DNA of 64,000 nucleotides, from positions 1 to 64,000 of the forward strand of contig NZ_CAJXTC010000012.1 of assembly GCF_913060805.1 (NCBI RefSeq), written 5' to 3'. The notes below the pieces were generated by a model, which saw only the letters and a list, made by a program, of their open reading frames with translations, was not told where the DNA came from and did no database searches. The position numbers and the translations under genes are program-made. Of the stretch, positions 44,907-52,947 are shown one piece after another. Position 1 is the first letter of the stretch. The number at the start of each line of letters is the position of its first letter. This DNA comes from an uncultured Draconibacterium sp. Its GTDB lineage: Bacteria; Bacteroidota; Bacteroidia; Bacteroidales; Prolixibacteraceae.

Positions 44907-45042
44907 TAATTTTGTCGCGCCACACTATTTATCAAACAAATGCCAAGAAGTGCAAGACACTGGACGGGGTCTCCCGTTGGGAGTTTTCTTCTTGGCATTG
45001 TCATCAAGATAAGGTGTGGCGCCTAAAACCCCGTCCTTTTTT
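44907..45042 (+). ncRNA. Candidate pseudoknotted non-coding RNA with own promoter
   Basis: A -7 element TAATTTTG (44907-44914) matches TAnnTTTG of Bacteroidota. The transcript would fold as follows: stem A GCGCCACAC (44917-44925) with GTGTGGCGC (45014-45022), and stem B TGCCAAGAAG (44941-44950) with CTTCTTGGCA (44988-44997). Hairpin C is CTCCC-gtt-GGGAG (44971-44983). Pseudoknot D pairs GGACGGGGT (44962-44970) with ACCCCGTCC (45028-45036), followed by a run of six U. All four helices are perfect. No known family recognised and no protein-coding potential. Confidence 0.7.
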
Positions 45043-45066
45043 AAACTGTCTTCAAATACCAATTAA

Positions 45067-45858
45067 TCAGTAATTACATACCATTAACTCAACCTGCTTA
45101 CGTCTGTTGGTTTTCGATGCAGATATCGTTCTCTCAACCTCGTGCTTTACCCAGCCATACTTTTGCATATACTCATCAAGCATTGGGTGCGGGAACATAG
45201 TTAACATGAATTTACCTTTTAAGGTCGTTAATAGCTCTAACAGGTTCTGAAAGTCCATAAGATTATAAATGCCTGAATAATGCCCACAATCAGTCCCTAT
45301 ATACGGTGGATCAATAAAATGAAATGCTTTTTCATTGTCACGCGAACGAATGATCCTGAGCGCATCGGTTTGCTCAATTTGCGTTCGTTCAAGACGTTTC
45401 GACAAAGCTTCTGTAAATTGATCTTTAGCGTTTGTAATTTTCTTTGAAGTTGTATTTCGGCTTTTATCATAACCAAACGTGCCGTCCAGTTTTGCTGCGA
45501 AGCTCATTTTACTGAGCACCCACAAAGCCCATGCACGATTTACCGGATCAAAGAACTCGCCAAACTCATAAACAAGCTGAGCAAACTCATGTGTTCTCCT
45601 CGAATGCAGGGTTTCATCAATCTTCTGTTTTAACTCCGGGTAATTCGACTTCAACACCCGATAAAAGTTCACCAACGCGCCGTTTACATCATTTATAACC
45701 TCTACTTCGGAGGGCTCTTTGGCAAAGTACAAAGCTCCACCACCAACATAAGCTTCAGTATAAGTAACGTGTTCTGGTACTAACGGCCTAATATGCCGCA
45801 AAAGGGTTTGCTTCCCACCATAATAACTGATGGGCGTTTTTAAAGTTGCCACACTCAT
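45067..45858 (-). CDS. D12-class DNA adenine methylase
   Basis: 263 residues from the Met at 45858 (MSVATLKTPISYYGGKQTLL; the frame opens at 45909). AdoMet motif region YYGGKQ and TEAYVGGGALYF, and catalytic DPPY in FHFIDPPYIGTDCGHYSG. Dam-type orphan methylases are common in phages and protect their DNA from host restriction; here the adjacent ICE carries a type I system. It is the last gene of the minus-strand phage operon and is convergent with the candidate ncRNA. Confidence 0.9.
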   Translation of the reverse strand: MSVATLKTPISYYGGKQTLLRHIRPLVPEHVTYTEAYVGGGALYFAKEPSEVEVINDVNGALVNFYRVLKSNYPELKQKIDETLHSRRTHEFAQLVYEFGEFFDPVNRAWALWVLSKMSFAAKLDGTFGYDKSRNTTSKKITNAKDQFTEALSKRLERTQIEQTDALRIIRSRDNEKAFHFIDPPYIGTDCGHYSGIYNLMDFQNLLELLTTLKGKFMLTMFPHPMLDEYMQKYGWVKHEVERTISASKTNRRKQVELMVCNY

Positions 45859-45898
45859 AAAAAAGAAATTAAATAATTTAAAAGAAAAAAGTTGATCG

Positions 45899-46255
45899 TT
45901 ATGGATCAACTTCTATTGAATTTATACTGTGGTTTTCATCCAGTGCATTAAGTAGCTTATCGAGCAACCTACCGAATAAAAACAATGTTCCAAGCTTTTT
46001 ATTTTTTCCTAATACCGAAGAAATGGTTTCATCGATATTACCAAACTTATAACCCCACCGTCTTATCATTATCACATTAAACAGGGGGGCACAAACCACG
46101 TTTCCCATCTGGTCAATACTCAATGCAATATTCCTGAAATACCGCCCGTAACGTTTAAAGCCGCCAGTCCAAAGGGAAAGCAGGGCAATAACAAAACCAA
46201 ATGTGCCAAAAATGGCAAACAAAAAAACTGCAACTATAAATAAGATGAAATTCAT
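45899..46255 (-). CDS. Phage membrane protein
   Basis: 118 residues with an N-terminal membrane segment (FILFIVAVFLFAIFGTFGFV and on to LSLW). The following soluble part resembles a small phage protein type (LSIDQMGNVVCAPLFNVIM; NIDETISSVLGKNKKLG). No function known. Between a 172-residue gene and the methylase. Confidence 0.65.
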   Translation of the reverse strand: MNFILFIVAVFLFAIFGTFGFVIALLSLWTGGFKRYGRYFRNIALSIDQMGNVVCAPLFNVIMIRRWGYKFGNIDETISSVLGKNKKLGTLFLFGRLLDKLLNALDENHSINSIEVDP

Positions 46256-46260
46256 GTTTT

Positions 46261-46779
46261 TTATATTAAAAATGGTTCGAACAAATTCAGAACATAATTA
46301 ACATCCTCCTCTTGTACCCTGAATTTTACAAGTCTGGAAGGGTCATTCTCTGTTGCAATGTAGTTCATTGCTTCAATCTTAAATTGTCTGGCTATGGCTA
46401 CTTTTTGATCATATAAGGTTACGCTTTCCGGATCGTTGGGATCAATGGCTAAGCCTGCCTGAGTAATTACTGTTGCAACACGGTTGAACTTGTCGATGAA
46501 ATATTTGCGCTTGTTTGCTCTTACCTCATCAATATTCAACACAATAGCTTCAACCGAGTAAGTGCAAATCTTTTTCTCATGATCGATATAAGGTTTACCT
46601 AGTGTTTCTACTGCCGGGTCTACGATCTCTGGCTTAACAACGTCAAAAAAACCCTCAGCTTCATGTATTTCTTTGGGTAACTTATTAAAGCCTCCTGCAA
46701 TATTTAGGGTTTCACTTCTGTACCTGCTTGGTAATTTTTTATAAAATTTTACTTGTCCGTTTTCTTCTTTTGCTTTCAT
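46261..46779 (-). CDS. Phage hypothetical protein
   Basis: 172 residues from the Met at 46779 (MKAKEENGQVKFYKKLPSRY), one base after the preceding stop (TAATATG); the frame runs up to 46809. Soluble, alpha/beta, LNIAGGFNKLPKEIHEAEGF and NFVLNLFEPFL-type end. No family recognised. Position after the tail fibre genes suggests a tail or fibre-assembly role (inference). Confidence 0.65.
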   Translation of the reverse strand: MKAKEENGQVKFYKKLPSRYRSETLNIAGGFNKLPKEIHEAEGFFDVVKPEIVDPAVETLGKPYIDHEKKICTYSVEAIVLNIDEVRANKRKYFIDKFNRVATVITQAGLAIDPNDPESVTLYDQKVAIARQFKIEAMNYIATENDPSRLVKFRVQEEDVNYVLNLFEPFLI

Positions 46780-46780
46780 A

Positions 46781-47602
46781 TTATGCTGTATATTCGTCAT
46801 TATAACCAATGTAAGAGATACTCAATGTATAGTCACCGTCGTAACCAATCATTAATTTTAGGTTGCCGTCTACTGTGAAAACTTCTGGAATTGAATCCCA
46901 CTCCATAAGGGAAATTCCTGTGATTGGTAAGTTGTCGGCAATCCACTTCGAGCGTTGTTCATCCCAAACAAAGCCACTAAGATGATCGTTGTCGTGAATT
47001 GTTATCATGTAAGCATTATTATTAGCGAAGAATACGCACGAAGCGATTCTATAAGAAATGTCATAATCGCCTAATAATCCGTTAACAATAGTCGAGTATG
47101 ATACCCATACAGAACCATCCCACTCATACCCTTGGAATCCAATATCTGAAGAACCAAGCAACAAGAACCTCCTTGAATCCATTTCAAAGCAAGTAACATC
47201 TAAGTAACCAGCAGTGACCGAAATACCGCTAATTATAGAGCTATCAGTAACCCAGTTTGTTTCTGACCATCTAAAACCATTTATTTGAGCAGAACCCTCA
47301 CCCGAAATCAGATAAGTATTACCATTCAGTTCGAACACGTCAGGTTTTGAGTTATTGCCAAGGTCGGGAAGTCCTGATACTATACCACTATGGGATTGCC
47401 ATGCGGAACCATCCCATTTGTAGCCGTCAAAAGTTCCTAAGTTTCGCCCGGCAATCATGTATAATTCTGCACCCAAGTAAAACACAGTAGGGTGCGGCTT
47501 CTTGTAAGTGCCCAAATACGGAAGCCCATCTATTAGCGAAGAATCTTCATTCCATCCTGAGAATATTTTTTTACCTCCTACTCCTAATAACCGATTATTC
47601 AT
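46781..47602 (-). CDS. Repeat-rich, beta-propeller-like tail protein
   Basis: 273 residues from the Met at 47602, at a TAATG junction with the fibre gene. It has at least four repeats of about 55 residues with the pattern F-x-G-Y/F-x-W-D-G-S-x-W followed by I/V-x-G-L/I (DGYKWDGSAWQSHSGIVSG; NGFRWSETNWVTDSSIISG; QGYEWDGSVWVSYSTIVNG; SGFVWDEQRSKWIADNLPI). A receptor-binding or tip protein is likely from position and repeat type. Confidence 0.65.
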   Translation of the reverse strand: MNNRLLGVGGKKIFSGWNEDSSLIDGLPYLGTYKKPHPTVFYLGAELYMIAGRNLGTFDGYKWDGSAWQSHSGIVSGLPDLGNNSKPDVFELNGNTYLISGEGSAQINGFRWSETNWVTDSSIISGISVTAGYLDVTCFEMDSRRFLLLGSSDIGFQGYEWDGSVWVSYSTIVNGLLGDYDISYRIASCVFFANNNAYMITIHDNDHLSGFVWDEQRSKWIADNLPITGISLMEWDSIPEVFTVDGNLKLMIGYDGDYTLSISYIGYNDEYTA

Positions 47603-48726
47603 TACACCACCTCCTGACTTATTGTACACCAACCAGATTCTGAACCGGCTTGATCATTGGTTATTTTTACTTGCAATAAGTTCGGGACAGTACCATCATA
47701 CTCTCCGGAGATAATCTTCAACCAAGTTGGTAGTCCTAGAGTATAGTCACCGGTCACCTCAATGTCTTTTACGGCTCCAATGTAAATATTGGAAAAACTT
47801 AAGGTTGTATTTGTTAAAAGTGTAATTGGGAAAACTTGCGCCACACTGAAATCAATATCACTTCCTGCCGGAGCGATTCTTGACTTATACCTGTTCGCCA
47901 ACTTATCAGTGCTAACCGAGTTGTCTATTGGTGTACGGGCATTACTCAAACGGGGGTCATCGGCAGCACACTTTCCGGCCAAAGCGTTGGTCATTGTGGT
48001 TGCAAAGTTCGGATCATCACCCAAAGCTGCTGCCAGTTCATTTAGTGTGTCTAAAGTAGCCGGACTACTATCAACCAAAGCAGCTAATGCTGCTGCAACA
48101 AATGCTGTTGTTGCCAATTGAGTTGTATTAGTCCCCTGTGCTGCTGTTGGGGCTGTCGGTACTCCGGTAAACGTAGGGCTATCAGCTAACAACATTGCAG
48201 CAGCTATCTTTGCCAAAGTATTATATTGCTCTGCTACTCCATCACGCAAAGTAGCAATAGCCGCTGAAGCCTGCCCCGCATAACTTGCTTTCTCGGCATC
48301 GGTAACAAATTGCCTTGTAGAGGTTTGAATAGCATCAGCAAACCGTGCCGATGTTCCATCCTGTTTCAGCTGAAAATAACCACCACCATCAGCATTGTTT
48401 GTTGCCACTTGCCAAGTTTCGGTTACCGGTTTCGCTTCGAGGTCTAAGTACTCCCTGTTTTCAATCACCTTTTCGGGATGAAAATAAACAGGCCATGCTA
48501 CTCCCTGAGCACCTGCAAACCGACAAAGGTGAAAACCATTGCCATCAATCAGGCCTACAATTCCGGCTCCAATATCACTGCCGTTAACCTCGCATCCGGT
48601 TAATATAAATTGTTGTTCATAATCCCCGAAGAAACCTTCAAGAACCGCTAATATTTCATCCTGTATATTAATCCAGTCATCGCCAAACCATTTCCTTACA
48701 CCTGGACTCTGTACTTGTCTTTTCAT
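47602..48726 (-). CDS. Phage tail fibre/collar-type protein
   Basis: 374 residues. Classical phage fibre repeats: TSTRQFVTDAEKASYAGQAS; PTAPTAAQGTNTTQLATTAF; DSSPATLDTLNELAAALGDD; ADDPRLSNARTP. The N-terminal part probably attaches to the baseplate. Start overlaps the upstream gene by 4 bp. Host-recognition protein. Confidence 0.85.
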   Translation of the reverse strand: MKRQVQSPGVRKWFGDDWINIQDEILAVLEGFFGDYEQQFILTGCEVNGSDIGAGIVGLIDGNGFHLCRFAGAQGVAWPVYFHPEKVIENREYLDLEAKPVTETWQVATNNADGGGYFQLKQDGTSARFADAIQTSTRQFVTDAEKASYAGQASAAIATLRDGVAEQYNTLAKIAAAMLLADSPTFTGVPTAPTAAQGTNTTQLATTAFVAAALAALVDSSPATLDTLNELAAALGDDPNFATTMTNALAGKCAADDPRLSNARTPIDNSVSTDKLANRYKSRIAPAGSDIDFSVAQVFPITLLTNTTLSFSNIYIGAVKDIEVTGDYTLGLPTWLKIISGEYDGTVPNLLQVKITNDQAGSESGWCTISQEVV

Positions 48727-49217
48727 GCTGTTTGTAATATTTGATAACGTTTACCTGCTATTTTATAACTGTTTACCCACATCTCAACCTCGTAAATATT
48801 CACCTGCTGTGGGATGTACACATAAAAGTCTATGTTCGTGTTTTCAACCACTTCGCCTTCCAACGCTACTGCTGCTGCATAAGAGTTATCTTCAACAATC
48901 AATGAAACCGATACCTTATAAGCATCTCCCTCACCGGCCTCATTACTTAACTGTACCCATATACCTTGATCGTTGTAACTTTTTACCAATATGCTATTAT
49001 CAGCATCAGCAACTTTCGAGTTCAACAACGATTGAAGCGATAAAACCTGACCCGTTATATTTGCCCGGTAGTAAACATCGCGCCTCCACTCAATAAAAGA
49101 ATCAAACAACTCCTGCAATGCTATAAACGGCCAGTAAAAGAGCTTTAACCGGTTAACTTGCCTTTTGTGATAGGGCAATGTCCGGGTTAGATGTTTACTG
49201 AAATCTATATCAATCAT
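48723..49217 (-). CDS. Baseplate/tail protein, I-like position
   Basis: 164 residues (MIDIDFSKHLTRTLPYHKRQ; RLKLFYWPFIALQELFDSFI). It sits between baseplate J and the fibre gene, where gene I lies in P2-like phages, but sequence alone does not prove homology. The C-terminal half is beta-rich. ATGA-type overlaps on both sides. Confidence 0.55.
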   Translation of the reverse strand: MIDIDFSKHLTRTLPYHKRQVNRLKLFYWPFIALQELFDSFIEWRRDVYYRANITGQVLSLQSLLNSKVADADNSILVKSYNDQGIWVQLSNEAGEGDAYKVSVSLIVEDNSYAAAVALEGEVVENTNIDFYVYIPQQVNIYEVEMWVNSYKIAGKRYQILQTA

Positions 49218-50008
49218 AACCGGGCATTTTGCATTGTTATAACTGCGGCTTCATCAAAATTATAGTACCCGGCTTTCACAAGGTAACTAACATCAATTGC
49301 CTCTGTATCTACTCCCTGAGTTCCTGTCAGTGCATTTACCTTAACCGTTTTCACTCCCGGCACACTGGTTATTGCTTTTACAAAATCACTCGGATAGAAA
49401 TAACCTTCATAATCCAACTCCAACCTGAAAGCATCAAGATTAGCAATTACAGCCTGTTCAACTGCTTCAGGCAAGTATGCCGGATCATAATATACAGTGA
49501 TATCGTAGTTAATGATATCCGCATCAAGGGTAGTTATTGAGATACTTGTCCCCGCAAATTTTACATTCTCAATGTATCGCTGAAAGTGGAGAAACTCACC
49601 GTTGGTTAAGCTTAACGGAACCAGATCACCATTGTCATCATACTTCGCAACTTTCAATAAAAGCTCCCCGTCCTGTTCTGTGGCCGATGCATGCTTAACA
49701 ATCTGCTTTTCTTCATCAATAACAGCGTAGCTTAAAATACCTTTGCTGTTCACCACCAGCGAGTCATTTAACTGAAATTCTTTTGCCTTGTCGATGTACC
49801 ATATCAGAGAACCAGCCTGTTTATTTGATAGCAAATTCTCAACGTCAGATTTTAGGAGGTCTAAAACCAACTCAAACAAATAAACACCATAGGCAAACAC
49901 CCACAACCACAAACGCCATTCAGCCGATTGACTGTCGGATAATTCCGGTATCTGTTCATTTTTCTTCGCTACAAGCCCGTCGTATATTTCCTGTGTAGTT
50001 CGTGCCAT
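49214..50008 (-). CDS. Baseplate assembly protein J-like
   Basis: 264 residues. MARTTQEIYDGLVAKKNEQI, an all-helical start, then beta-rich repeats (AVIDEEKQIVKHASATEQDG; YDITVYYDPAYLPEAVEQAV; FVKAITSVPGVKTVKVNAL) typical of gpJ/Mu gp47-type wedge proteins. Overlaps both neighbours by 1-4 bp. Confidence 0.78.
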   Translation of the reverse strand: MARTTQEIYDGLVAKKNEQIPELSDSQSAEWRLWLWVFAYGVYLFELVLDLLKSDVENLLSNKQAGSLIWYIDKAKEFQLNDSLVVNSKGILSYAVIDEEKQIVKHASATEQDGELLLKVAKYDDNGDLVPLSLTNGEFLHFQRYIENVKFAGTSISITTLDADIINYDITVYYDPAYLPEAVEQAVIANLDAFRLELDYEGYFYPSDFVKAITSVPGVKTVKVNALTGTQGVDTEAIDVSYLVKAGYYNFDEAAVITMQNARL

Positions 50009-50241
50009 TATTCGCTAATTATTGTTTTACCGTCTAATTCTTTCAATACATTCTTGTTGCTCTCTTCCTCATCATAATAAATCACACTTCCCGGAGTTAG
50101 CGAATCGGTAATGTTCCAAGCCGGATCACGTCCGGTTAATTGCGGATTCAGTGTAAGCAAGCGTTCAACTGCCTCAACCGTGCCATACAGCTGTATAGCA
50201 AGGTCTGTTATTGTTTGATTGTCTTTAACCGTATAAGTCAT
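50008..50241 (-). CDS. LysM-like tail protein X
   Basis: 77 residues: MTYTVKDNQTITDLAIQLYG, VEAVERLLTLNPQLTGRDP, LTPGSVIYYDEEE is a single LysM-type module as in P2 gpX. Placed among baseplate genes. Confidence 0.75.
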   Translation of the reverse strand: MTYTVKDNQTITDLAIQLYGTVEAVERLLTLNPQLTGRDPAWNITDSLTPGSVIYYDEEESNKNVLKELDGKTIISE

Positions 50242-50244
50242 TGT

Positions 50245-50565
50245 TTAAACCTTTGCAAAATTGGGTACCACAGGGTACACGTCGTAATAAGCATCAACCT
50301 CTAAACCTCCAGAAGCATCCAGTTTTACACTATTAACTGTTTGCCCGTCCTGAATGAACTTTTTACGAACCATTCTCAGCATGTCAGCCGGGTTTTCATC
50401 ATTCAAAAAATCATGAATACCAACTCCGGCCAGTGGAGCAAACTTTAATTCACCAATTCCGGTAATAATCAAATCGCGCTGGTGTGCTACGGTGCTCTCA
50501 ACGTATCCGATATCTCCTTTTGATAAGTCAATGTCTCCCTCAGTATTTTGTCTAAAATCAATCAT
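50245..50565 (-). CDS. gp25/W-like baseplate wedge protein
   Basis: 106 residues: MIDFRQNTEGDIDLSKGDIG, HQRDLIITGIGELKFAPLAG, VGIHDFLNDE matches the short lysozyme-like gp25/gpW wedge subunit. It is adjacent to X and J, as in P2. Confidence 0.72.
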   Translation of the reverse strand: MIDFRQNTEGDIDLSKGDIGYVESTVAHQRDLIITGIGELKFAPLAGVGIHDFLNDENPADMLRMVRKKFIQDGQTVNSVKLDASGGLEVDAYYDVYPVVPNFAKV

Positions 50566-50566
50566 A

Positions 50567-50797
50567 TTAGCTTATCGTTGCTGTTACCGGTGCTGTTTGG
50601 GTTTGTGTAGTTGCACTTCCAACTGTAACAACACCGGCAACGGTTATTGTCTGACTTTTAATAGCGTTTATTACCGCATCTGCTAGCTTGTCTGCTACAT
50701 TATCCAAAGCATCATCACGCTTATCATCTGCCTGATCCATTACCTGTGTAAACGCCGTTTTTATATCACCTTTTATTACTGCCTTAACTAGTGCCAT
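50567..50797 (-). CDS. Small phage protein
   Basis: 76 residues (VKAVIKGDIKTAFTQVMDQA; LADAVINAIKSQTITVAGVV). Helical start, Thr/Ala-rich end. No family recognised; between the spike and wedge genes, 1-2 bp gaps. Confidence 0.6.
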   Translation of the reverse strand: MALVKAVIKGDIKTAFTQVMDQADDKRDDALDNVADKLADAVINAIKSQTITVAGVVTVGSATTQTQTAPVTATIS

Positions 50798-50798
50798 C

Positions 50799-51395
50799 TT
50801 AGCCCTCCAAAAAATTATTTAATCGGTTATTAATTGCCTGAAAAGCAGCCGTGTTTATTGGTACACCTGAAGGACCGACTCCGGTAGGAACCGTTAACTG
50901 CGTAATGGCAGTAATTAAGTCCTGAAGAATTTTTTTTAAGCCCTCGCCACTTCTAACCATCGTAAATCCCCCGGCTGTTTGTTTTAACATGCTCTGGTCT
51001 GCGTTTATAGTTAATTCCTCTTCGGTTACCAAAACACTTAGCTTTTCTCCTTTTTTTAGCTCAATCATATCGGCATCAACGGTCAGTTCAAGGTTGCCAG
51101 TTGTCAAAATAATTTTGTCAACTTCCGAAAATAATGCTACAAAAAGCTGTTCACTATTTGCTATCCTTCCTACCTGAACCAAGCTTTCTTGTTTCGGAAT
51201 AAAACAAAAGCCTTGTTTTTCAGAATCGATAACAGAGCGCAAACGAACATCGGTATATTCCAACTCATCATCAAAAATTACAGTACAGGTAAATTCCTCT
51301 TCATTCACCTCTTTTACAGTTGCCTGAAAAACCTGATCTTCGCCGGTAAACATTTCCTGTAACTTCTTTCTTATGGACTCTGTGCGTTCACTCAT
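50799..51395 (-). CDS. Baseplate spike protein (gpV-like)
   Basis: 198 residues. An OB-fold-like N-terminus (FQATVKEVNEEEFTCTVIFD; GFCFIPKQESLVQVGRI), then beta repeats (IILTTGNLELTVDADMIELK; LTINADQSMLKQT) consistent with a gpV-type trimeric spike. Overlaps the hub gene by 4 bp. It would puncture the host outer membrane. Confidence 0.65.
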   Translation of the reverse strand: MSERTESIRKKLQEMFTGEDQVFQATVKEVNEEEFTCTVIFDDELEYTDVRLRSVIDSEKQGFCFIPKQESLVQVGRIANSEQLFVALFSEVDKIILTTGNLELTVDADMIELKKGEKLSVLVTEEELTINADQSMLKQTAGGFTMVRSGEGLKKILQDLITAITQLTVPTGVGPSGVPINTAAFQAINNRLNNFLEG

Positions 51396-52363
51396 AATTT
51401 TATCCCTAACTCAACTTTGCGCCTTCCGCCTCCGGTTCCAAAATGCACTTCAGTACTCTCTATGTAATAACTACCCCCATACACTTTGTAGAGAGGATCT
51501 TCTACCTCTGCAATCATTCCCGGTTCAGCAAATGGAATAAGAAAGGTTTCAATCTTTCCACGGTAGCCGTCAAAGCTATATCGTTGCAGTTCCTGTTCAG
51601 CAAGTGTTTTCAATTGGGCTTTGTCAGTTACATTGTAAAACCATAGCGTTTTAACCTCTCCACCTTCCGATCCTACCGTGGCTTCCAGTTTTGCCCCGTC
51701 ACGGTCGTAAGTTTTTGCCTCAACTTTTAGTTTATAATCCTCAGCACGGTAATACTTCAAATCATCATCCTTTAACACATTCCACCGAAGTTTATATTTT
51801 GCTGCTGCACCTTGTACCTCGTATGCCTTACCGGCAAAACACTGCCCATCTATGCTGAAGAAAACTGTTAATCCATAGTCACTTTTCAATTTCTCCAAAA
51901 CCCAGGCACCGGTTTTGTTATTTATAACTGTATTCTTTAATCCGAGGTCAATTGTTGCAGGGTGAACACTCGCTCCCGAACCGGATAAAACATCGTTTAA
52001 TAACTGTTTAACTGTTGCTTCCGGGTAGCTTTTCTTGATAGTTGTGTAACGAAGCTTCCAATACCAGTCTTCGCATTCTATTTCAAGTGGCACGGTATAA
52101 TTCAACCGTTTAACAAAACCTTTAAACTCCTCTTTAAGTTTTCCATCATAACCCAACTTAATGCTTACAGCATCACCTACATTTATTTGCTGGGCAGTTT
52201 CAACTTTTGTTGGCTCCTTACCCTCCTGCCTTAGCACAGCTGTAACCGGCACCTTAATAACAGCAGTTGCATTACTGGCATGGGTACTGCGTTTGATAAC
52301 AACATCTGTAACCGATTTAAATGTGGCTGATCCTATGGTGATATGACAGGTTAATACAAACAT
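51392..52363 (-). CDS. Late control D-like baseplate hub protein
   Basis: 323 residues: a beta-rich start (LTCHITIGSATFKSVTDVVI; QINVGDAVSIKLGYDGKLKE) and later VEAKTYDRDGAKLEATVGS and YRGKIETFLIPFAEPGMIAE. This matches gpD/gp27-type hubs. Order tape measure, DUF6046-like, hub, spike is normal for contractile tails. Confidence 0.72.
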   Translation of the reverse strand: MFVLTCHITIGSATFKSVTDVVIKRSTHASNATAVIKVPVTAVLRQEGKEPTKVETAQQINVGDAVSIKLGYDGKLKEEFKGFVKRLNYTVPLEIECEDWYWKLRYTTIKKSYPEATVKQLLNDVLSGSGASVHPATIDLGLKNTVINNKTGAWVLEKLKSDYGLTVFFSIDGQCFAGKAYEVQGAAAKYKLRWNVLKDDDLKYYRAEDYKLKVEAKTYDRDGAKLEATVGSEGGEVKTLWFYNVTDKAQLKTLAEQELQRYSFDGYRGKIETFLIPFAEPGMIAEVEDPLYKVYGGSYYIESTEVHFGTGGGRRKVELGIKL

Positions 52364-52947
52364 TATAGTTCCAATTCAAAATTTTGATCACTAACTAAAG
52401 TCATTACAATAGCCTGAGAATCTTCCTCACCTTCCATTGCCGGGAAATCAATATGTTTAATCACCACCCGATCTTCATCTTTTAAGAAGTAGTCGGTTAT
52501 GGCACACTCCATTTTTACGTTTTCGTTTATTTCCCATAACTTCACAGCATCCATAACTTCCTGCTCAGGGTAATCATCGCCCGATAGCAGTGCAACAAGC
52601 TTTATCTCATAGTCCTGAATATTAATTAGCTCCTTAACAGTTCCCTGACGGCCTACCAGTGGCGTTTCAACAATCGATTTTTTACCTGCAACCGATACAA
52701 CCGCATTGTTAAATTCCCATTTGGTTCCATCATGATTAATAACAACCGGCATGAAATAGTAAATACCACCTTGATACTTACGAAGTGGGGCACCGTTAAC
52801 CGATTGTGTTTCTTTTTCGGCAAATTCACCTTTATCAAAAGACTTAGCCTTCGGGCGGTTAATCATTTCAACCGGGATAAATGGCGGAGCTACGTAACCT
52901 GTTGCGGTTGCATATGCAGTTGTCGCTATTTTAAAGAGATTTGCCAT
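52363..52947 (-). CDS. Phage tail protein (DUF6046-like)
   Basis: 194 residues between tape measure and hub: FIPVEMINRPKAKSFDKGEF, YFMPVVINHDGTKWEFNNAV, LINIQDYEIKLVALLSGDDY. Resembles the DUF6046 proteins of Bacteroidota contractile phages, likely a baseplate or tube-initiator part. 1-bp overlaps on both sides. Confidence 0.62.
   Translation of the reverse strand: MANLFKIATTAYATATGYVAPPFIPVEMINRPKAKSFDKGEFAEKETQSVNGAPLRKYQGGIYYFMPVVINHDGTKWEFNNAVVSVAGKKSIVETPLVGRQGTVKELINIQDYEIKLVALLSGDDYPEQEVMDAVKLWEINENVKMECAITDYFLKDEDRVVIKHIDFPAMEGEEDSQAIVMTLVSDQNFELEL

Noticed and set aside
44907-45042. Self-cleaving ribozyme (HDV-like or hammerhead) for the structured RNA
   Set aside because: The helix order differs from HDV, and the CUGAUGA/GAAA hammerhead core is absent on both strands.
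42827-45066. Search for a second copy of the tRNA-Asp 3' end as attR
   Set aside because: No match to the last 20 bases of the tRNA was found by eye; ATTCGTCACGTCGGATTCGA near 43868 shares only short words with it.
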